From contig NZ_JACPOF010000004.1 of the NCBI RefSeq assembly GCF_016185115.1, positions 365,979-429,978 on the forward strand: a stretch of 64,000 bases of DNA, in the 5' to 3' direction. The notes beneath the pieces were generated by a model. That model ran no database searches. It worked only from the letters and a program-made list of their open reading frames with translations, and had not been told where the DNA came from. Made by a program: the position numbers and the translations under genes. How positions within the stretch are numbered: position 1 is the stretch's first letter; every line of letters begins with the position of its first letter. Below are positions 17,553 to 27,223 of the stretch, piece by piece. The DNA is from Polaromonas sp. Its GTDB lineage: Bacteria; Pseudomonadota; Gammaproteobacteria; Burkholderiales; Burkholderiaceae_C.

Positions 17553-18693
17553 CTTGACCACCCGCCCCGAAATGGCCTCTGGCCATCTCCCCCCCGAGGG
17601 GGCGCCGCTGGCCGCCGGGCAGAGCCCGATCCGCGGCGGCCCTGGCAAAGACATCGCGTCTGTTGTCAGCCTGAGTCCAGGCCGCCGCGCCTGGAACCGC
17701 TTTCGGCGCAACAAGCTGGGCTTCTACAGCCTGGTTCTGTTCTCGAGCATGGTCGTCCTCAGCCTGTTTGCAGAAGTTCTGTCAAACGACAAGCCGCTGG
17801 CGGTCAGCTATAACGGTACGCTGTACTTCCCGCTGGTGAAAGACTATTCAGAAAAGACTTTCGGCGGTGACTTCGAGACACCCGCAGACTACCTCGACCC
17901 GTTCATCAAGGACAGGATCAAGGGTGGCGACAACTGGGCCATCTACCCGCCCAACCCCTACGGGCCGCGCACCCTCAACTACTTCGCCAAAGAGCCCAAC
18001 CCGTCAGCACCTTCGCGTGACAACTTCTTCGGCACCGATGACCGGGGGCGTGACCTTCTTGCCCAGCTGATTTACGGCTTCCGCCTCAGCGTCCTGTTCG
18101 GGCTTGCCCTGACACTTATCGGGGTAGTCATAGGCGTCATTACCGGCGCCATTCAGGGTTATGCCGGCGGCAAGACCGACCTGGTGTTTCAGCGCTTCAT
18201 GGAAATCTGGAGCTCCATGCCCGAGCTCTACCTGCTGATCATTTTCAGCGCCGTGTTCTCGCCCAGCGTCGCCTTGCTTCTTTTCCTGCTCAGCCTGTTC
18301 GGCTGGATGGGCCTGTCGGACTATGTGCGCGCCGAGTTTTTGCGCAACCGCCAGCTTGACTACGTGCGGGCCGCGCGCGCCCTTGGCGTGAGCAACCTGC
18401 AAATCATGTGGCGGCATATCCTGCCGAACAGCATGACGCCTGTGGTGACGTTTTTGCCCTTTCGCATGAGCGCCGCGATTCTGGCGCTGACTTCTCTGGA
18501 CTTTCTGGGCCTGGGCGTGCCGCCCGGAACGCCGTCGCTGGGCGAACTGCTCAGCCAGGGCAAGGCCAATATCGACGCGTGGTGGATTTCGCTGTCGACC
18601 TTTGCGGTGCTTGTCGTGACCCTGCTTCTGCTGACTTTTATGGGCGATGCGCTGCGTGATGCGCTGGACCCGCGCAAGGTAGATCAGGCATGA
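17545..18693 (+). CDS. yejE: Peptide ABC transporter permease (YejE-like)
   Basis: 382 residues from a TTG at 17545, chosen because AAGGG at 17534-17538 gives a well-spaced ribosome site; an ATG at 17572 is the alternative. The conserved YejE part starts only near residue 45 (SLSPGRRAWNRFRRNKLGF). The long periplasmic loop (ADYLDPFIKDRI), NFFGTDDRGRDLLAQLIYGF, and the EAA loop VRAARALGVSNLQIMWRHIL are as in the family. The first ~40 residues are encoded by a copy of GC-rich repeat B (17585-17650) and resemble no family N-terminus. It overlaps yejB by 8 bases and yejF by 4. Confidence 0.9.
   Translation: MTSLTTRPEMASGHLPPEGAPLAAGQSPIRGGPGKDIASVVSLSPGRRAWNRFRRNKLGFYSLVLFSSMVVLSLFAEVLSNDKPLAVSYNGTLYFPLVKDYSEKTFGGDFETPADYLDPFIKDRIKGGDNWAIYPPNPYGPRTLNYFAKEPNPSAPSRDNFFGTDDRGRDLLAQLIYGFRLSVLFGLALTLIGVVIGVITGAIQGYAGGKTDLVFQRFMEIWSSMPELYLLIIFSAVFSPSVALLLFLLSLFGWMGLSDYVRAEFLRNRQLDYVRAARALGVSNLQIMWRHILPNSMTPVVTFLPFRMSAAILALTSLDFLGLGVPPGTPSLGELLSQGKANIDAWWISLSTFAVLVVTLLLLTFMGDALRDALDPRKVDQA
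17585..17650 (+). repeat. Repeat B-like sequence inside the yejE 5' coding region
   Basis: CTCCCCCCCGAGGGGGCG followed by GCGGCGGCCCTGG resembles the hairpin core and tail of family B (CTGCCCCCCGAGGGGGC ... GGGGCGGCCC). It encodes part of the non-conserved N-terminus of YejE. Similarity is weaker than for the other copies. Confidence 0.5.
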
Positions 18694-20396
18694 CGAAAAA
18701 CCTGATTGACGTTCAAGACCTGCGGATTGCCTTTGCAGGCAAGGAGGTGGTGCATGGCATCGACTTCCACATTGCCCCCGGTGAAAATCTCGCCCTGGTC
18801 GGTGAATCCGGCTCCGGCAAAACCATCACGGCCCTGAGTCTGTTGCGCCTGGTGCAGAACGCCGCCGTCAGCGGTAGCGCGGTGTTTGACAGCCATGAAG
18901 GGCCGGTGGACCTGCTGGCGCTTGAGGAAACCCGCCTGCGAGGTATTCGGGGCCAGGAGATTTCCATGATCTTCCAGGAGCCGATGACCGCGCTCAACCC
19001 GCTGTTCAGCGTGGGCGACCAGATCGGCGAAGTGCTTCAGCTTCACAAAGGCCTGACCCGCACGGAAGCCTGGGAAGAGGCCATCAAGTTGCTGGCTGAT
19101 ACCGGTATTTCAGAGCCTGAGCGCCGCGCGCTGTCCTTCCCGCACCAGCTCTCAGGCGGGCAACGGCAGCGCGCCGTCATTGCCATGGCACTGGCCTGCC
19201 AGCCCAGACTGTTGCTGGCCGACGAACCCACCACGGCGCTCGATGTGACCGTTCGCGGCCAGATTCTGGACCTGCTCGCCAGCCTGCAGCAGAAAAATGG
19301 CATGGCTGTGCTCATGATCACCCATGACCTCAACCTGGTCCGGCGCTTTGCCGACCGGGTGGCGGTCATGGAAAACGGCTACATCGTGGAACAGGGCAGG
19401 GTAGGCGAGGTTTTCGCCAACCCGCAGCACCCTTACACCCGCAGGCTGATTGACAGCACCCCGGCGCGTGACCTCCAGGAATCGCAACCCAATGCCGCAC
19501 TGGCGGGCGTAATGAATGCGCAAAACCTGCGCGTGAGCTACCCGGTTGCCGTGGGAGGCATCAAGGGCTGGTTCAAAAAGGGCGAGTTTGTGGCTGTGAA
19601 GGGCGCGAGTTTTGACATTCCTGCCGGCCAGACCCTGGGCGTGATTGGCGAATCGGGGTCGGGCAAATCCAGCCTCGCGCTGGCTGCGCTTGGCCTGCAT
19701 CCGCATCAGGGCGAGTTGCAGGTAGTCGGCAAGGCCTGGGGCACCAATGCGGCCAACGACAAGGCTTTGCGCCGTGCCGTGCAGGTGGTCTTCCAGGATC
19801 CGTTTTCATCGCTTTCGCCGCGTATGACGATTGAGGCTATCGTCGGGGAAGGCTTGCTTGTTCACCATCCCGAACTGAATGCTGCCCAGAGGCAGGAAAA
19901 GGTTCTGGCAGCTTTGGCCGATGTGGGTATGCTGGAATCGCCAGATGTCGTCGCCGGGCCGCCCCAAGATGCATCGCACCCCCTCGGGGGGCAGCGAAAT
20001 ACACGCGGTGATGGAGTGCGGGGGCAGTATTTCCCGGGGTTGCTGCAGCGCTATCCGCATGAGTTTTCTGGCGGCCAGCGCCAGCGGCTGGCGATTGCCC
20101 GGGCCCTGATGGTCGACCCGCAGTTGCTGGTACTGGATGAACCCACCAGCGCGCTGGATGTCACCATACAAAAGCAGGTGCTGGCCCTGCTGCAGCGGCT
20201 GCAGCGGGAACGCGGGCTGAGCTATTTGCTGATTACACATGACGTGGACGTGATCCGGGCCATGGCCCACCAGGTCATGGTCATGAAGGACGGCGAAGTG
20301 CTGGAATCCGGCACCTTGAGCGACATCGTCGACTTCCCGCAGCACCCCTATACCCGCACGCTGGTGGCAGCACATTCGCCGGCACCCGTGGCTTAA
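18690..20396 (+). CDS. yejF: Peptide ABC transporter ATP-binding protein, two ATPase domains (YejF-like)
   Basis: 568 residues; two fused ABC domains as in YejF. The first has Walker A GESGSGKT (38-45), signature LSGGQRQR and Walker [13 protein letters not shown]. The second has Walker A GESGSGKS, signature FSGGQRQR and Walker [13 protein letters not shown], each followed by its switch His (MITHD, LITHD). Each domain ends in an oligopeptide-type motif ([20 protein letters not shown]). It powers peptide uptake through YejBE. Between Asp-containing ESPD (about 419) and RYPHEFSGG, roughly 25-30 extra residues (about 421-446) are encoded by an inverted copy of repeat B; the frame stays open on both sides. 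The insertion precedes the second signature motif, on the helical subdomain. Confidence 0.93.
   Translation: MTKNLIDVQDLRIAFAGKEVVHGIDFHIAPGENLALVGESGSGKTITALSLLRLVQNAAVSGSAVFDSHEGPVDLLALEETRLRGIRGQEISMIFQEPMTALNPLFSVGDQIGEVLQLHKGLTRTEAWEEAIKLLADTGISEPERRALSFPHQLSGGQRQRAVIAMALACQPRLLLADEPTTALDVTVRGQILDLLASLQQKNGMAVLMITHDLNLVRRFADRVAVMENGYIVEQGRVGEVFANPQHPYTRRLIDSTPARDLQESQPNAALAGVMNAQNLRVSYPVAVGGIKGWFKKGEFVAVKGASFDIPAGQTLGVIGESGSGKSSLALAALGLHPHQGELQVVGKAWGTNAANDKALRRAVQVVFQDPFSSLSPRMTIEAIVGEGLLVHHPELNAAQRQEKVLAALADVGMLESPDVVAGPPQDASHPLGGQRNTRGDGVRGQYFPGLLQRYPHEFSGGQRQRLAIARALMVDPQLLVLDEPTSALDVTIQKQVLALLQRLQRERGLSYLLITHDVDVIRAMAHQVMVMKDGEVLESGTLSDIVDFPQHPYTRTLVAAHSPAPVA
19951..20025 (-). repeat. 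Repeat B copy inserted in frame within yejF
   Basis: Read on the minus strand this 75-base stretch follows the repeat B consensus: GCCCCCGCACT..., GTGTATTTCGCTGCCCCCC, GAGGGGGTGCG and GGGGCGGCCCGGCGA. It matches copy 1 (14566-14640) at roughly 70-75% of positions by eye. Length 75 keeps the yejF reading frame. Confidence 0.75.
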
Positions 20397-20420
20397 AGGG
20401 CATCCGGGCACGCAAAGTGC

Positions 20421-20449
20421 TTGCGCGAGCCTGTTTCACAGGTTACAAT
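20421..20449 (+). promoter_or_regulatory. Promoter of the rimP-nusA-infB operon
   Basis: TTGCGC at 20421-20426 and TACAAT at 20444-20449 with a 17-base spacer, in the 176-base gap after yejF. Predicted start of transcription is near 20456, just before the leader hairpin. Confidence 0.6.
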
Positions 20450-20464
20450 AAGAGCTTCACGACC

Positions 20465-20496
20465 AAATGGGCGGGTTCACACCGCCCATTTTTTTT
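20465..20496 (+). terminator. Leader hairpin with T-run, possible attenuator of the rimP operon
   Basis: Perfect 10-base stem AAATGGGCGG / CCGCCCATTT with loop GTTCACA followed by five further T. It starts about 10 bases after the predicted transcription start and 77 bases before the rimP ATG, so it is more likely an attenuator or source of a ~40-base RNA than the yejF terminator. Confidence 0.65.
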
Positions 20497-20572
20497 GGGC
20501 GTTTGTTTTTGATGGGTTGCTGGCGAAAGGCGCCAGGCCCTTGATTTTTACGGCATTGCTTTTAGATACTGA

Positions 20573-21178
20573 ATGGCTTCACCCAGCACCAACGAAACGA
20601 TTGAGCAGACCGTCACGGGACTCGGTTACGACCTTGTCGACATCGAGCGCACCACGGGTGGCTTGTTGCGCGTGACGATTGACATGCCTTACGTCGCTGA
20701 TGCCGAGCAGTTCATCAATGCCGAAGATTGTGAAAAAGTCACGCGCCAGCTGCAATTTGTGCTGGAGGTCGAAGGTGCGGCCTATTCCCGGCTTGAGGTG
20801 AGCTCGCCGGGCATAGACAGGCCGCTGAAGGGTGAAAAGGATTTTGAGCGTTTTGCCGGTGAACTGGTAGACCTCACGCTCAAGGCGCCCATCGGCGTCA
20901 AGGCCAGTGCCGGTTCGACCGTGTCGGCCAACCAGAAGAAGTTTCGCGGAACGCTGGAGCGGGCAGGGGATGCATGGCAGATCGTCTGGAGCGACGAGCC
21001 GCCGGTAAAGCCCGGCCAGCGGGTCAGCAAGAACCGCGTGCCGGCGCCTTTGCAGGCACTGGGTTTCACGCTCGATGAAATACAGCAGGCGCGCCTGGCG
21101 CCAGTCGTGGACTTCAAGGGGCGCAAGCCCAGGGGTGCGAAGGCCGCGCCAACTGCCGACGAGCAGGCAGAAGATTGA
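20573..21178 (+). CDS. rimP: Ribosome maturation factor RimP
   Basis: 201 residues. The N-terminal half has the conserved GLGYDLVDIERT..GGLLRVTID and the signature YSRLEVSSPGIDRPLKGEKDF near residue 72, followed by a C-terminal SH3-like domain. A charged C-terminal tail (KGRKPRGAKAA...) extends beyond the E. coli length. RimP assists 30S subunit assembly. It is the first gene of the conserved rimP-nusA-infB group, 34 bases before nusA. Confidence 0.94.
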   Translation: MASPSTNETIEQTVTGLGYDLVDIERTTGGLLRVTIDMPYVADAEQFINAEDCEKVTRQLQFVLEVEGAAYSRLEVSSPGIDRPLKGEKDFERFAGELVDLTLKAPIGVKASAGSTVSANQKKFRGTLERAGDAWQIVWSDEPPVKPGQRVSKNRVPAPLQALGFTLDEIQQARLAPVVDFKGRKPRGAKAAPTADEQAED

Positions 21179-21212
21179 TTTTTGGAATTATTTTGAGTGA
21201 AAGGCTTGTGAA

Positions 21213-22772
21213 ATGAATCGCGAAATGTTGATGTTGGTTGATGCCATCTCGCGCGAGAAGAATGTCGAACGCGACGTGGTTTTCGGCGCGGTCGAGCTCG
21301 CCCTTGCGCAAGCCACCAAAAAAATCTATGCCGGTGAAGTTGACATCCGCGTTGCGGTTGATCGCGACAACGGCAATTACGAAACCTTCCGCCGCTGGCT
21401 GGTCGTCCCCGACGAAGCCGGCCTGCAGAACCCTGAGGCCGAAGAGCTGGTCAGCGATGCGCGCGACGAAATCCCCGACATCGAGGAAGGCGACTACATC
21501 GAAAAGCCGGTTGAAAGCCTGCCTATCGGCCGTATCGGCGCGCAGGCTGCCAAGCAGGTCATCCTGCAGAAGATCCGTGACGCCGAGCGCGAAATGCTGC
21601 TCAACGAGTTCATGTCGCGCGGCGACAAGATCTTCGTCGGCACCGTCAAGCGCATGGACAAGGGCGACATCATTGTTGAATCCGGCCGTGTTGAAGGCCG
21701 CCTGCGCCGCAGCGACATGATCCCGAAAGAGAACCTGCGCTCTGGTGACCGCGTTCGCGCCATGATCATGGAAGTCGACACCACCCTGCGTGGCGCGCCC
21801 ATCATCCTGTCACGTTCCGCGCCTGAATACATGATCGAACTCTTCCGCCAGGAAGTGCCCGAGATCGAACAGGGCCTGCTGGAGATCAAATCCTGCGCCC
21901 GTGACCCCGGCTCGCGCGCCAAGATCGCCGTGCTGTCGCATGACAAGCGCGTTGACCCTATCGGCACCTGCGTCGGCGTGCGCGGCACCCGTGTCAACGG
22001 CGTGACCAATGAACTCGCCGGTGAGCGGGTTGATATCGTGCTCTGGAGTGAAGACCCGGCCCAGTTCGTGATCGGTGCACTGGCCCCGGCCAATGTGTCG
22101 TCCATCGTGGTGGACGAGGAGCGTCACGCCATGGACGTGGTGGTCGACGAGGAAAACCTGGCCATCTCGATTGGTCGCGGCGGCCAGAATGTGCGCCTTG
22201 CCTCCGAACTGACCGGCTGGAAAATCAACATCATGACGGCTGACGAGTCTGCCGAAAAGCAGGCCACCGAGACCGACTCCAGCCGCAAGCTCTTCATGGA
22301 AAAGCTGGACGTGGACGAGGAAATCGCCGACATCCTGATCTCGGAAGGTTTCACCAGCCTGGAAGAAGTCGCCTATGTGCCGCTGCAGGAAATGCTGGAA
22401 ATCGAATCTTTCGACGAAGACACTGTCAATGAGCTGCGCACCCGTGCCAAGGATGCGCTCCTGACCATGGAAATCGCCAAGGAAGAAAATGCCGAGGGCG
22501 TCTCGCAGAACCTGCGCGATGTCGAGGGCATCACGCCTGAGCTGATTTCCAAACTCACAGAGGCGGGCATCAACACCCGCGACGACCTGGCCGACCTGGC
22601 CACGGACGAACTCACCGATATCACCGGCCAGTCTGCAGAAGACGCCACGGCCCTGATCATGACGGCCCGCGCACATTGGTTTACCGATGAGCCCGCAGCC
22701 GCCGAAAATACCGCCGCGACCGCAGCGGCGGACTCAAACACCGCTGCGCCCGCAGCGGTGGACGAGCAATGA
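21213..22772 (+). CDS. nusA: Transcription termination/antitermination factor NusA
   Basis: 519 residues with the full proteobacterial layout: N-terminal RNA polymerase-binding domain (1-130, [20 protein letters not shown]), S1 domain (about 135-200), KH1 and KH2 (about 230-345, [21 protein letters not shown] and [17 protein letters not shown]), and two C-terminal helix-hairpin-helix acidic repeats (about 360-490). The last 25 residues are an Ala/Thr-rich tail. NusA binds elongating polymerase, modulating pausing, Rho-independent termination and antitermination. Its presence downstream of a leader hairpin fits NusA feedback on this operon. Confidence 0.97.
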   Translation: MNREMLMLVDAISREKNVERDVVFGAVELALAQATKKIYAGEVDIRVAVDRDNGNYETFRRWLVVPDEAGLQNPEAEELVSDARDEIPDIEEGDYIEKPVESLPIGRIGAQAAKQVILQKIRDAEREMLLNEFMSRGDKIFVGTVKRMDKGDIIVESGRVEGRLRRSDMIPKENLRSGDRVRAMIMEVDTTLRGAPIILSRSAPEYMIELFRQEVPEIEQGLLEIKSCARDPGSRAKIAVLSHDKRVDPIGTCVGVRGTRVNGVTNELAGERVDIVLWSEDPAQFVIGALAPANVSSIVVDEERHAMDVVVDEENLAISIGRGGQNVRLASELTGWKINIMTADESAEKQATETDSSRKLFMEKLDVDEEIADILISEGFTSLEEVAYVPLQEMLEIESFDEDTVNELRTRAKDALLTMEIAKEENAEGVSQNLRDVEGITPELISKLTEAGINTRDDLADLATDELTDITGQSAEDATALIMTARAHWFTDEPAAAENTAATAAADSNTAAPAAVDEQ

Positions 22773-22800
22773 TCATGGAGGCCAGTCAGGAAAACCACAT

Positions 22801-25704
22801 ATGTCCAGTACCACTACCGTCGCTGAATTCGCAGCTGAACTCAATAAATCCCCTGCAACCCTGATCGAGCAATTGACCAGTGCAGGCGTCGCCAAGGCGC
22901 AAGCCAGCGACCCTCTGTCGGAGTCCGACAAGCAGAAGCTGCTCGGCTTTTTGCAGGCCAGCCATGGCACTGTCTCGGCCGAGCGCAAAAAAATCACCCT
23001 GGTGAAAAAATCCACCAGCGAGATCAAGCAGGCCGACGCCACGGGCAAGGCGCGCACCATCCAGGTCGAAGTGCGCAAGAAGCGCACCTTCATCAAGCGT
23101 GAAGACGGCACCGACGCGCCGCCGGAAGAAGCACAGCCCGAAGTGGCAGCCGCGCCGCAGGCGCCCGTTGTCGATCAGGCCGAATTGCTGCGCCGTGAAG
23201 AAGAAGCCAACCGCCACGCAGAACTGCTGCGCCGCCAGGAAGCCGAACTGACCGAAAAACGCCGCCTGCGTGAAGAGCAGGACGCGAAAGAAGCCGCCCA
23301 GGAACAGGAGCGCCAGGCCGCAGCAGAAGCTGTGCAGGCCAAGGCAAAGGCTGATGCCGAAGCAGCTGAAAAAGCCAAACCTGCCATCGGCAAAAAAGCA
23401 AAGGAAACGCCCGCAGCCGCTGCTGCCGCTGCAGAGGCGACCAGGGCATCCGAAGCCGCCGCCGTCGAGCAGGCCGGCAAGGCTGCCGATGCTGAAGCGC
23501 AAAAGGCTGCTGCAAAGGCCAAGGCCACGGCCGAGTTCCAGGCGGATGCCGCCAAGACACTTGACCTGCAGGACCGCCGCAAAAAAGCCGAAGCCGAAGC
23601 AGCGGGCATTCGCGCCATGATGAATGCGCCCAAGCGGGTGCTGGTTCCCCACGTGGACCCGAAAGCCGCCATCAAGGGCACGCTGCACAAGCCGGTTGGC
23701 TCGCCGGGCGCCGCCAAACCTGCAGCAGGCGCGCCAGCCGCCCCTGGTGCAGCCGGCAAGAAGGAAGTCAAGTCGGAGAACCTGTCCTCGACCTGGAAAG
23801 AAGACGCCGCCAAGAAAAAGGGCCTGCCAAGCCGTGGTGCGACGCCGGTACCGGGCCGTGGCAATTTCCGCAGTGGCCCGCGCGGCCGCCGTGGCAATGA
23901 CCGCGATTCGCGTCCTGAATCAAACTTCGTCGCGCCGACCGAGTTCAAGGCCATTGAAGTCCATGTGCCTGAAACCATCACCGTGGGCGAACTCGCCCAC
24001 AAGATGAGCGTGAAGTCCAACGAGGTCATCAAGCATTTGATGAAACTCGGCCAGATGGTCACCATCAACCAGCCGCTGGACCAGGACACCGCCATGATCG
24101 TGGTGGAAGAAATGGGCCACAAGGCCGTCACTGCCGCACTGGATGATCCCGAAGCGTTCACCGATGAAGATGTCCAGGGCCAGCAGGCAGAGTCGCTGCC
24201 GCGTGCACCGGTCGTGACCGTCATGGGTCACGTCGACCACGGCAAGACCTCGCTGCTCGATTACATCCGCCGTGCGAAAGTCGCTTCGGGCGAAGCCGGC
24301 GGCATTACCCAGCACATTGGCGCTTACCACGTTGAAACCGAACGCGGCATGATCTCCTTCCTCGATACCCCGGGTCACGAGGCGTTTACCGCCATGCGTG
24401 CCCGTGGTGCCCAGGCCACCGACATCGTGATCCTGGTGGTTGCAGCCGATGACGGCGTGATGCCCCAGACCAAGGAAGCCATCAAGCACGCCAAGGCGGC
24501 AGGTGTTCCCATCGTCGTGGCCATCAACAAGATCGACAAGCCCGATGCCAACATGGACCGGGTCAAGGGCGAGCTGGTGACGGAAGAAGTCATTCCCGAA
24601 GAGTTCGGCGGCGATTCACCCTTCGTGCCGGTCTCCGCCCGCACAGGTGCAGGTATCGACCAGCTGCTTGAGCAGGTGCTGTTGCAGGCCGAAGTGCTTG
24701 AATTGCGCGCACCGGTTGATGCACTGGCCAAGGGCCTGGTCATTGAAGCGCGCCTCGACAAGGGCCGCGGCCCGGTCGCGACCGTGCTGGTTCAGTCCGG
24801 TACGCTGAAGGCTGGCGACGTGGTGCTGGCAGGCTCTACCTTCGGCAAGGTTCGCGCCATGCTGGATGAAAACGGCAAGCCCATCAAGACCGCTGGCCCG
24901 TCCATCCCGGTTGAAATCCAGGGCCTGACCGAAGTGCCGCAAGCCGGTGATGACTTCATCGTCATGCTGGACGAGCGCCGTGCACGTGAGGTCGCGACCT
25001 ACCGCGCCGGCAAGTTCCGCAACACCAAGCTGGCCAAGCAACAGGCATCGAAGCTGGAGAACATGTTCTCCGACATCAATGCCGGCGAAGTCAAGATGCT
25101 GCCCATCATCATCAAGGCCGACGTTCAGGGCTCGCAGGAAGCGCTGGCCCAGTCGCTGCTCAAGCTCTCGACCGACGAGGTCAAGGTGCAGCTGGTGTAC
25201 TCGGGTGTCGGTGGCATTTCCGAATCCGACGTCAACCTGGCGATCGCCTCCAAGGCCGTGCTGATCGGGTTCAACACCCGCGCAGACGCCCAGGCACGCA
25301 AGCAGGCTGAAGGCAACGGCATCGACATTCGCTACTACAACATCATTTATGACGCTGTAGACGAACTCAAAGCCGCCATGTCGGGCATGCTCACGCCGGA
25401 CAAAAAGGAAGAAGTCATCGGTACCGCCGAGATCCGCCAGGTGTTCAAGGTCAGCAAGATCGGCTCCATCGCCGGCTGTATGGTCACCTCCGGTGTGGTC
25501 CGCCGCGCCGCCAGGTTGCGCCTGCTGCGCGAGAATGTGGTCATCTTCACGGGTGAACTCGACTCGCTCAAGCGCTTCAAGGACGATGTCCGCGAGGTCA
25601 AGGAACAGTTCGAGTGCGGCTTGAATATCAAGAACTACAACGATATTCAAGAAGGCGACATCCTCGAATTCTTCGAAATCAAAGAGGTCGCGCGTACCCT
25701 GTAA
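22801..25704 (+). CDS. infB: Translation initiation factor IF-2
   Basis: 967 residues from the ATG at 22801 ([18 protein letters not shown]), chosen over an upstream in-frame start because this is the conserved IF-2 N-terminus. A long Ala/Glu/Lys-rich linker (about 90-380) leads to the second IF2_N domain ([21 protein letters not shown]) and the GTPase domain with G1 GHVDHGKT, G3 DTPGHEAF and G4 NKID, then domains II-IV. IF-2 brings fMet-tRNA to the 30S subunit and drives subunit joining. It lies 28 bases after nusA. Confidence 0.97.
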   Translation: MSSTTTVAEFAAELNKSPATLIEQLTSAGVAKAQASDPLSESDKQKLLGFLQASHGTVSAERKKITLVKKSTSEIKQADATGKARTIQVEVRKKRTFIKREDGTDAPPEEAQPEVAAAPQAPVVDQAELLRREEEANRHAELLRRQEAELTEKRRLREEQDAKEAAQEQERQAAAEAVQAKAKADAEAAEKAKPAIGKKAKETPAAAAAAAEATRASEAAAVEQAGKAADAEAQKAAAKAKATAEFQADAAKTLDLQDRRKKAEAEAAGIRAMMNAPKRVLVPHVDPKAAIKGTLHKPVGSPGAAKPAAGAPAAPGAAGKKEVKSENLSSTWKEDAAKKKGLPSRGATPVPGRGNFRSGPRGRRGNDRDSRPESNFVAPTEFKAIEVHVPETITVGELAHKMSVKSNEVIKHLMKLGQMVTINQPLDQDTAMIVVEEMGHKAVTAALDDPEAFTDEDVQGQQAESLPRAPVVTVMGHVDHGKTSLLDYIRRAKVASGEAGGITQHIGAYHVETERGMISFLDTPGHEAFTAMRARGAQATDIVILVVAADDGVMPQTKEAIKHAKAAGVPIVVAINKIDKPDANMDRVKGELVTEEVIPEEFGGDSPFVPVSARTGAGIDQLLEQVLLQAEVLELRAPVDALAKGLVIEARLDKGRGPVATVLVQSGTLKAGDVVLAGSTFGKVRAMLDENGKPIKTAGPSIPVEIQGLTEVPQAGDDFIVMLDERRAREVATYRAGKFRNTKLAKQQASKLENMFSDINAGEVKMLPIIIKADVQGSQEALAQSLLKLSTDEVKVQLVYSGVGGISESDVNLAIASKAVLIGFNTRADAQARKQAEGNGIDIRYYNIIYDAVDELKAAMSGMLTPDKKEEVIGTAEIRQVFKVSKIGSIAGCMVTSGVVRRAARLRLLRENVVIFTGELDSLKRFKDDVREVKEQFECGLNIKNYNDIQEGDILEFFEIKEVARTL

Positions 25705-25716
25705 GCGCCTTGCTCC

Positions 25717-26085
25717 ATGCGTAAAAAGTCATCCACCCCCAACCGCGGCTTTCGTGTCGCCGATCAGATCCAGCGTGACCTGACGGAGCTGATCGCGCGC
25801 GAGCTGAAGGACCCGCGGGTGGGGATGGTGACCATTCAGGCTGTCGAGGTGACGGCCGACTATGCGCATGCCAAAGTGTTTTTCAGCGTGCTGGTAGGCG
25901 ACCCGACGGAATGTGAAACGGCGCTTAACCAGGCCGCCGGTTTCCTGCGCAACGGGCTGTTCAAGCGCCTGATGACGCACACCGTGCCGACACTGCATTT
26001 CCACTTCGACCGCACCACAGAACGTGCGGCCGACATGAACGCCCTGATTGCCAAGGCGGTTTCTTCCCGCGCCCAGGACGACTGA
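25717..26085 (+). CDS. rbfA: Ribosome-binding factor A
   Basis: 122 residues with the single KH-like domain of Rbf[30 protein letters not shown] near the start and [22 protein letters not shown] with the AxG-region interruption typical of the family. RbfA binds the 5' end of 16S rRNA during late 30S maturation and in cold adaptation. It follows infB by 12 bases. Confidence 0.95.
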   Translation: MRKKSSTPNRGFRVADQIQRDLTELIARELKDPRVGMVTIQAVEVTADYAHAKVFFSVLVGDPTECETALNQAAGFLRNGLFKRLMTHTVPTLHFHFDRTTERAADMNALIAKAVSSRAQDD

Positions 26086-26097
26086 GCCAGCGCCGTT

Positions 26098-26172
26098 CCC
26101 CTTGGACAGGTTCAGGGGACAACGGTGCCAACCGGCGTTCGGCTTGTGCCGGGCGCTGAGCCTGTCGAACCC
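26098..26172. repeat. Inverted pair of the GTTCG/CCTGTCGAA repeat (family D) between rbfA and truB
   Basis: CCTTGGACAGGTTCAGG at the left and CTGAGCCTGTCGAACC at the right face each other across about 45 bases, so the gap can fold into one hairpin. The same motif occurs singly at 29178 and 33736. Related short motifs are common between proteobacterial genes. Confidence 0.6.
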
Positions 26173-26174
26173 TT

Positions 26175-27182
26175 ATGACGCAACCCTCCGTTCACCGCCA
26201 GAAAATACAGCGACGTCCCGTGCATGGCGTGCTGCTGCTCGACAAGCCACTGGGCCTGTCGAGCAACCAGGCGCTGCAAAAAGCCAAATGGCTGCTGCGG
26301 GCGGACAAGGCCGGCCATACCGGCACGCTGGACCCTCTGGCGACTGGCGTGTTGCCGTTGTGCTTTGGCGCGGCCACCAAGTTCAGCCAGATCCAGCTGG
26401 ATGCCGACAAGACCTATGAAGCGCTCATCGTGCTGGGCAAAAAAACCAGCACCGGCGACGCCGAAGGCGACGTGATTGAAACCCGCCCTGTGCCCGCCAT
26501 CACGCCCGAACTTCTGGCGGAACTGACCCAACGCTTCACCGGCCCGCTGGCGCAAATCCCGCCCATGTATTCGGCGCTCAAAAAAGACGGCAAGGCCCTT
26601 TACGAGTACGCGCGCAAGGGTGAAGAGGTCGAGCGCGAAGCCCGCCACATCGTCATTCATGAACTGAAACTCGCCCCGGCCACCGATGTGTCCGGCCAGC
26701 CCGCCGTGTGGCTGGTGGCCCGGTGCAGCAAGGGCACTTACATCCGCACCCTGGGGGAAGACATTGCCGAGGCCATGGGCTGTGGCGGTCACCTCGGCTC
26801 TTTGCGCCGCATTGAAACCGGCGGTTTTGTGGCCGACGGCTGCGTCAGCCTGGCCGCGCTGGAAGCCATGACCGAGCCGGAACGCGAGGCGCGCCTGCTG
26901 CCACCCGAGTCGCTGGTTGCCGCGTATCCCTCTGTCACACTGGACGCCGACAATGCAGGGCGTTTCCTCAGCGGGCTGCGCCGCCGCGGTGAGCCGGGCC
27001 AGTTTGGCGCCGATGCGCCGCTGGTGCAGGTTTACGGGTCCCAGCCAAAAGCATTTTTGGGTTCAGCCCATATCACGGCCGATGAATTGATTCCCCAGCG
27101 TCTGCTGAGTCCCATCGAGATACAGGACATCCTTCAGGCCGCTGCAGCCAACGCAGCACCCGTCGCTGCCCTCCAACATTAA
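26175..27182 (+). CDS. truB: tRNA pseudouridine(55) synthase TruB
   Basis: 335 residues. VHGVLLLDKPLGLSSNQAL starts the catalytic domain and the catalytic Asp53 lies in GHTGTLDPLATGVLP. KKTSTGDAEGD and the RCSKGTYIRTLGEDIA motif also fit, and a C-terminal PUA-like domain follows. TruB makes the invariant pseudouridine at position 55 of the tRNA T loop and acts as a tRNA chaperone. It is the last member of the rimP-nusA-infB-rbfA-truB group, separated from rbfA by a repeat hairpin. Confidence 0.95.
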   Translation: MTQPSVHRQKIQRRPVHGVLLLDKPLGLSSNQALQKAKWLLRADKAGHTGTLDPLATGVLPLCFGAATKFSQIQLDADKTYEALIVLGKKTSTGDAEGDVIETRPVPAITPELLAELTQRFTGPLAQIPPMYSALKKDGKALYEYARKGEEVEREARHIVIHELKLAPATDVSGQPAVWLVARCSKGTYIRTLGEDIAEAMGCGGHLGSLRRIETGGFVADGCVSLAALEAMTEPEREARLLPPESLVAAYPSVTLDADNAGRFLSGLRRRGEPGQFGADAPLVQVYGSQPKAFLGSAHITADELIPQRLLSPIEIQDILQAAAANAAPVAALQH

Positions 27183-27223
27183 CCACCAACGATTTTTAGT
27201 TTCCAGCCTCCAGAAAGCGAACC

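Noticed and set aside
19920-20060. A frameshift or pseudogene in yejF
   Set aside because: The frame is open throughout and both conserved flanks are in the same frame; an in-frame 75-base repeat insertion explains the extra residues.
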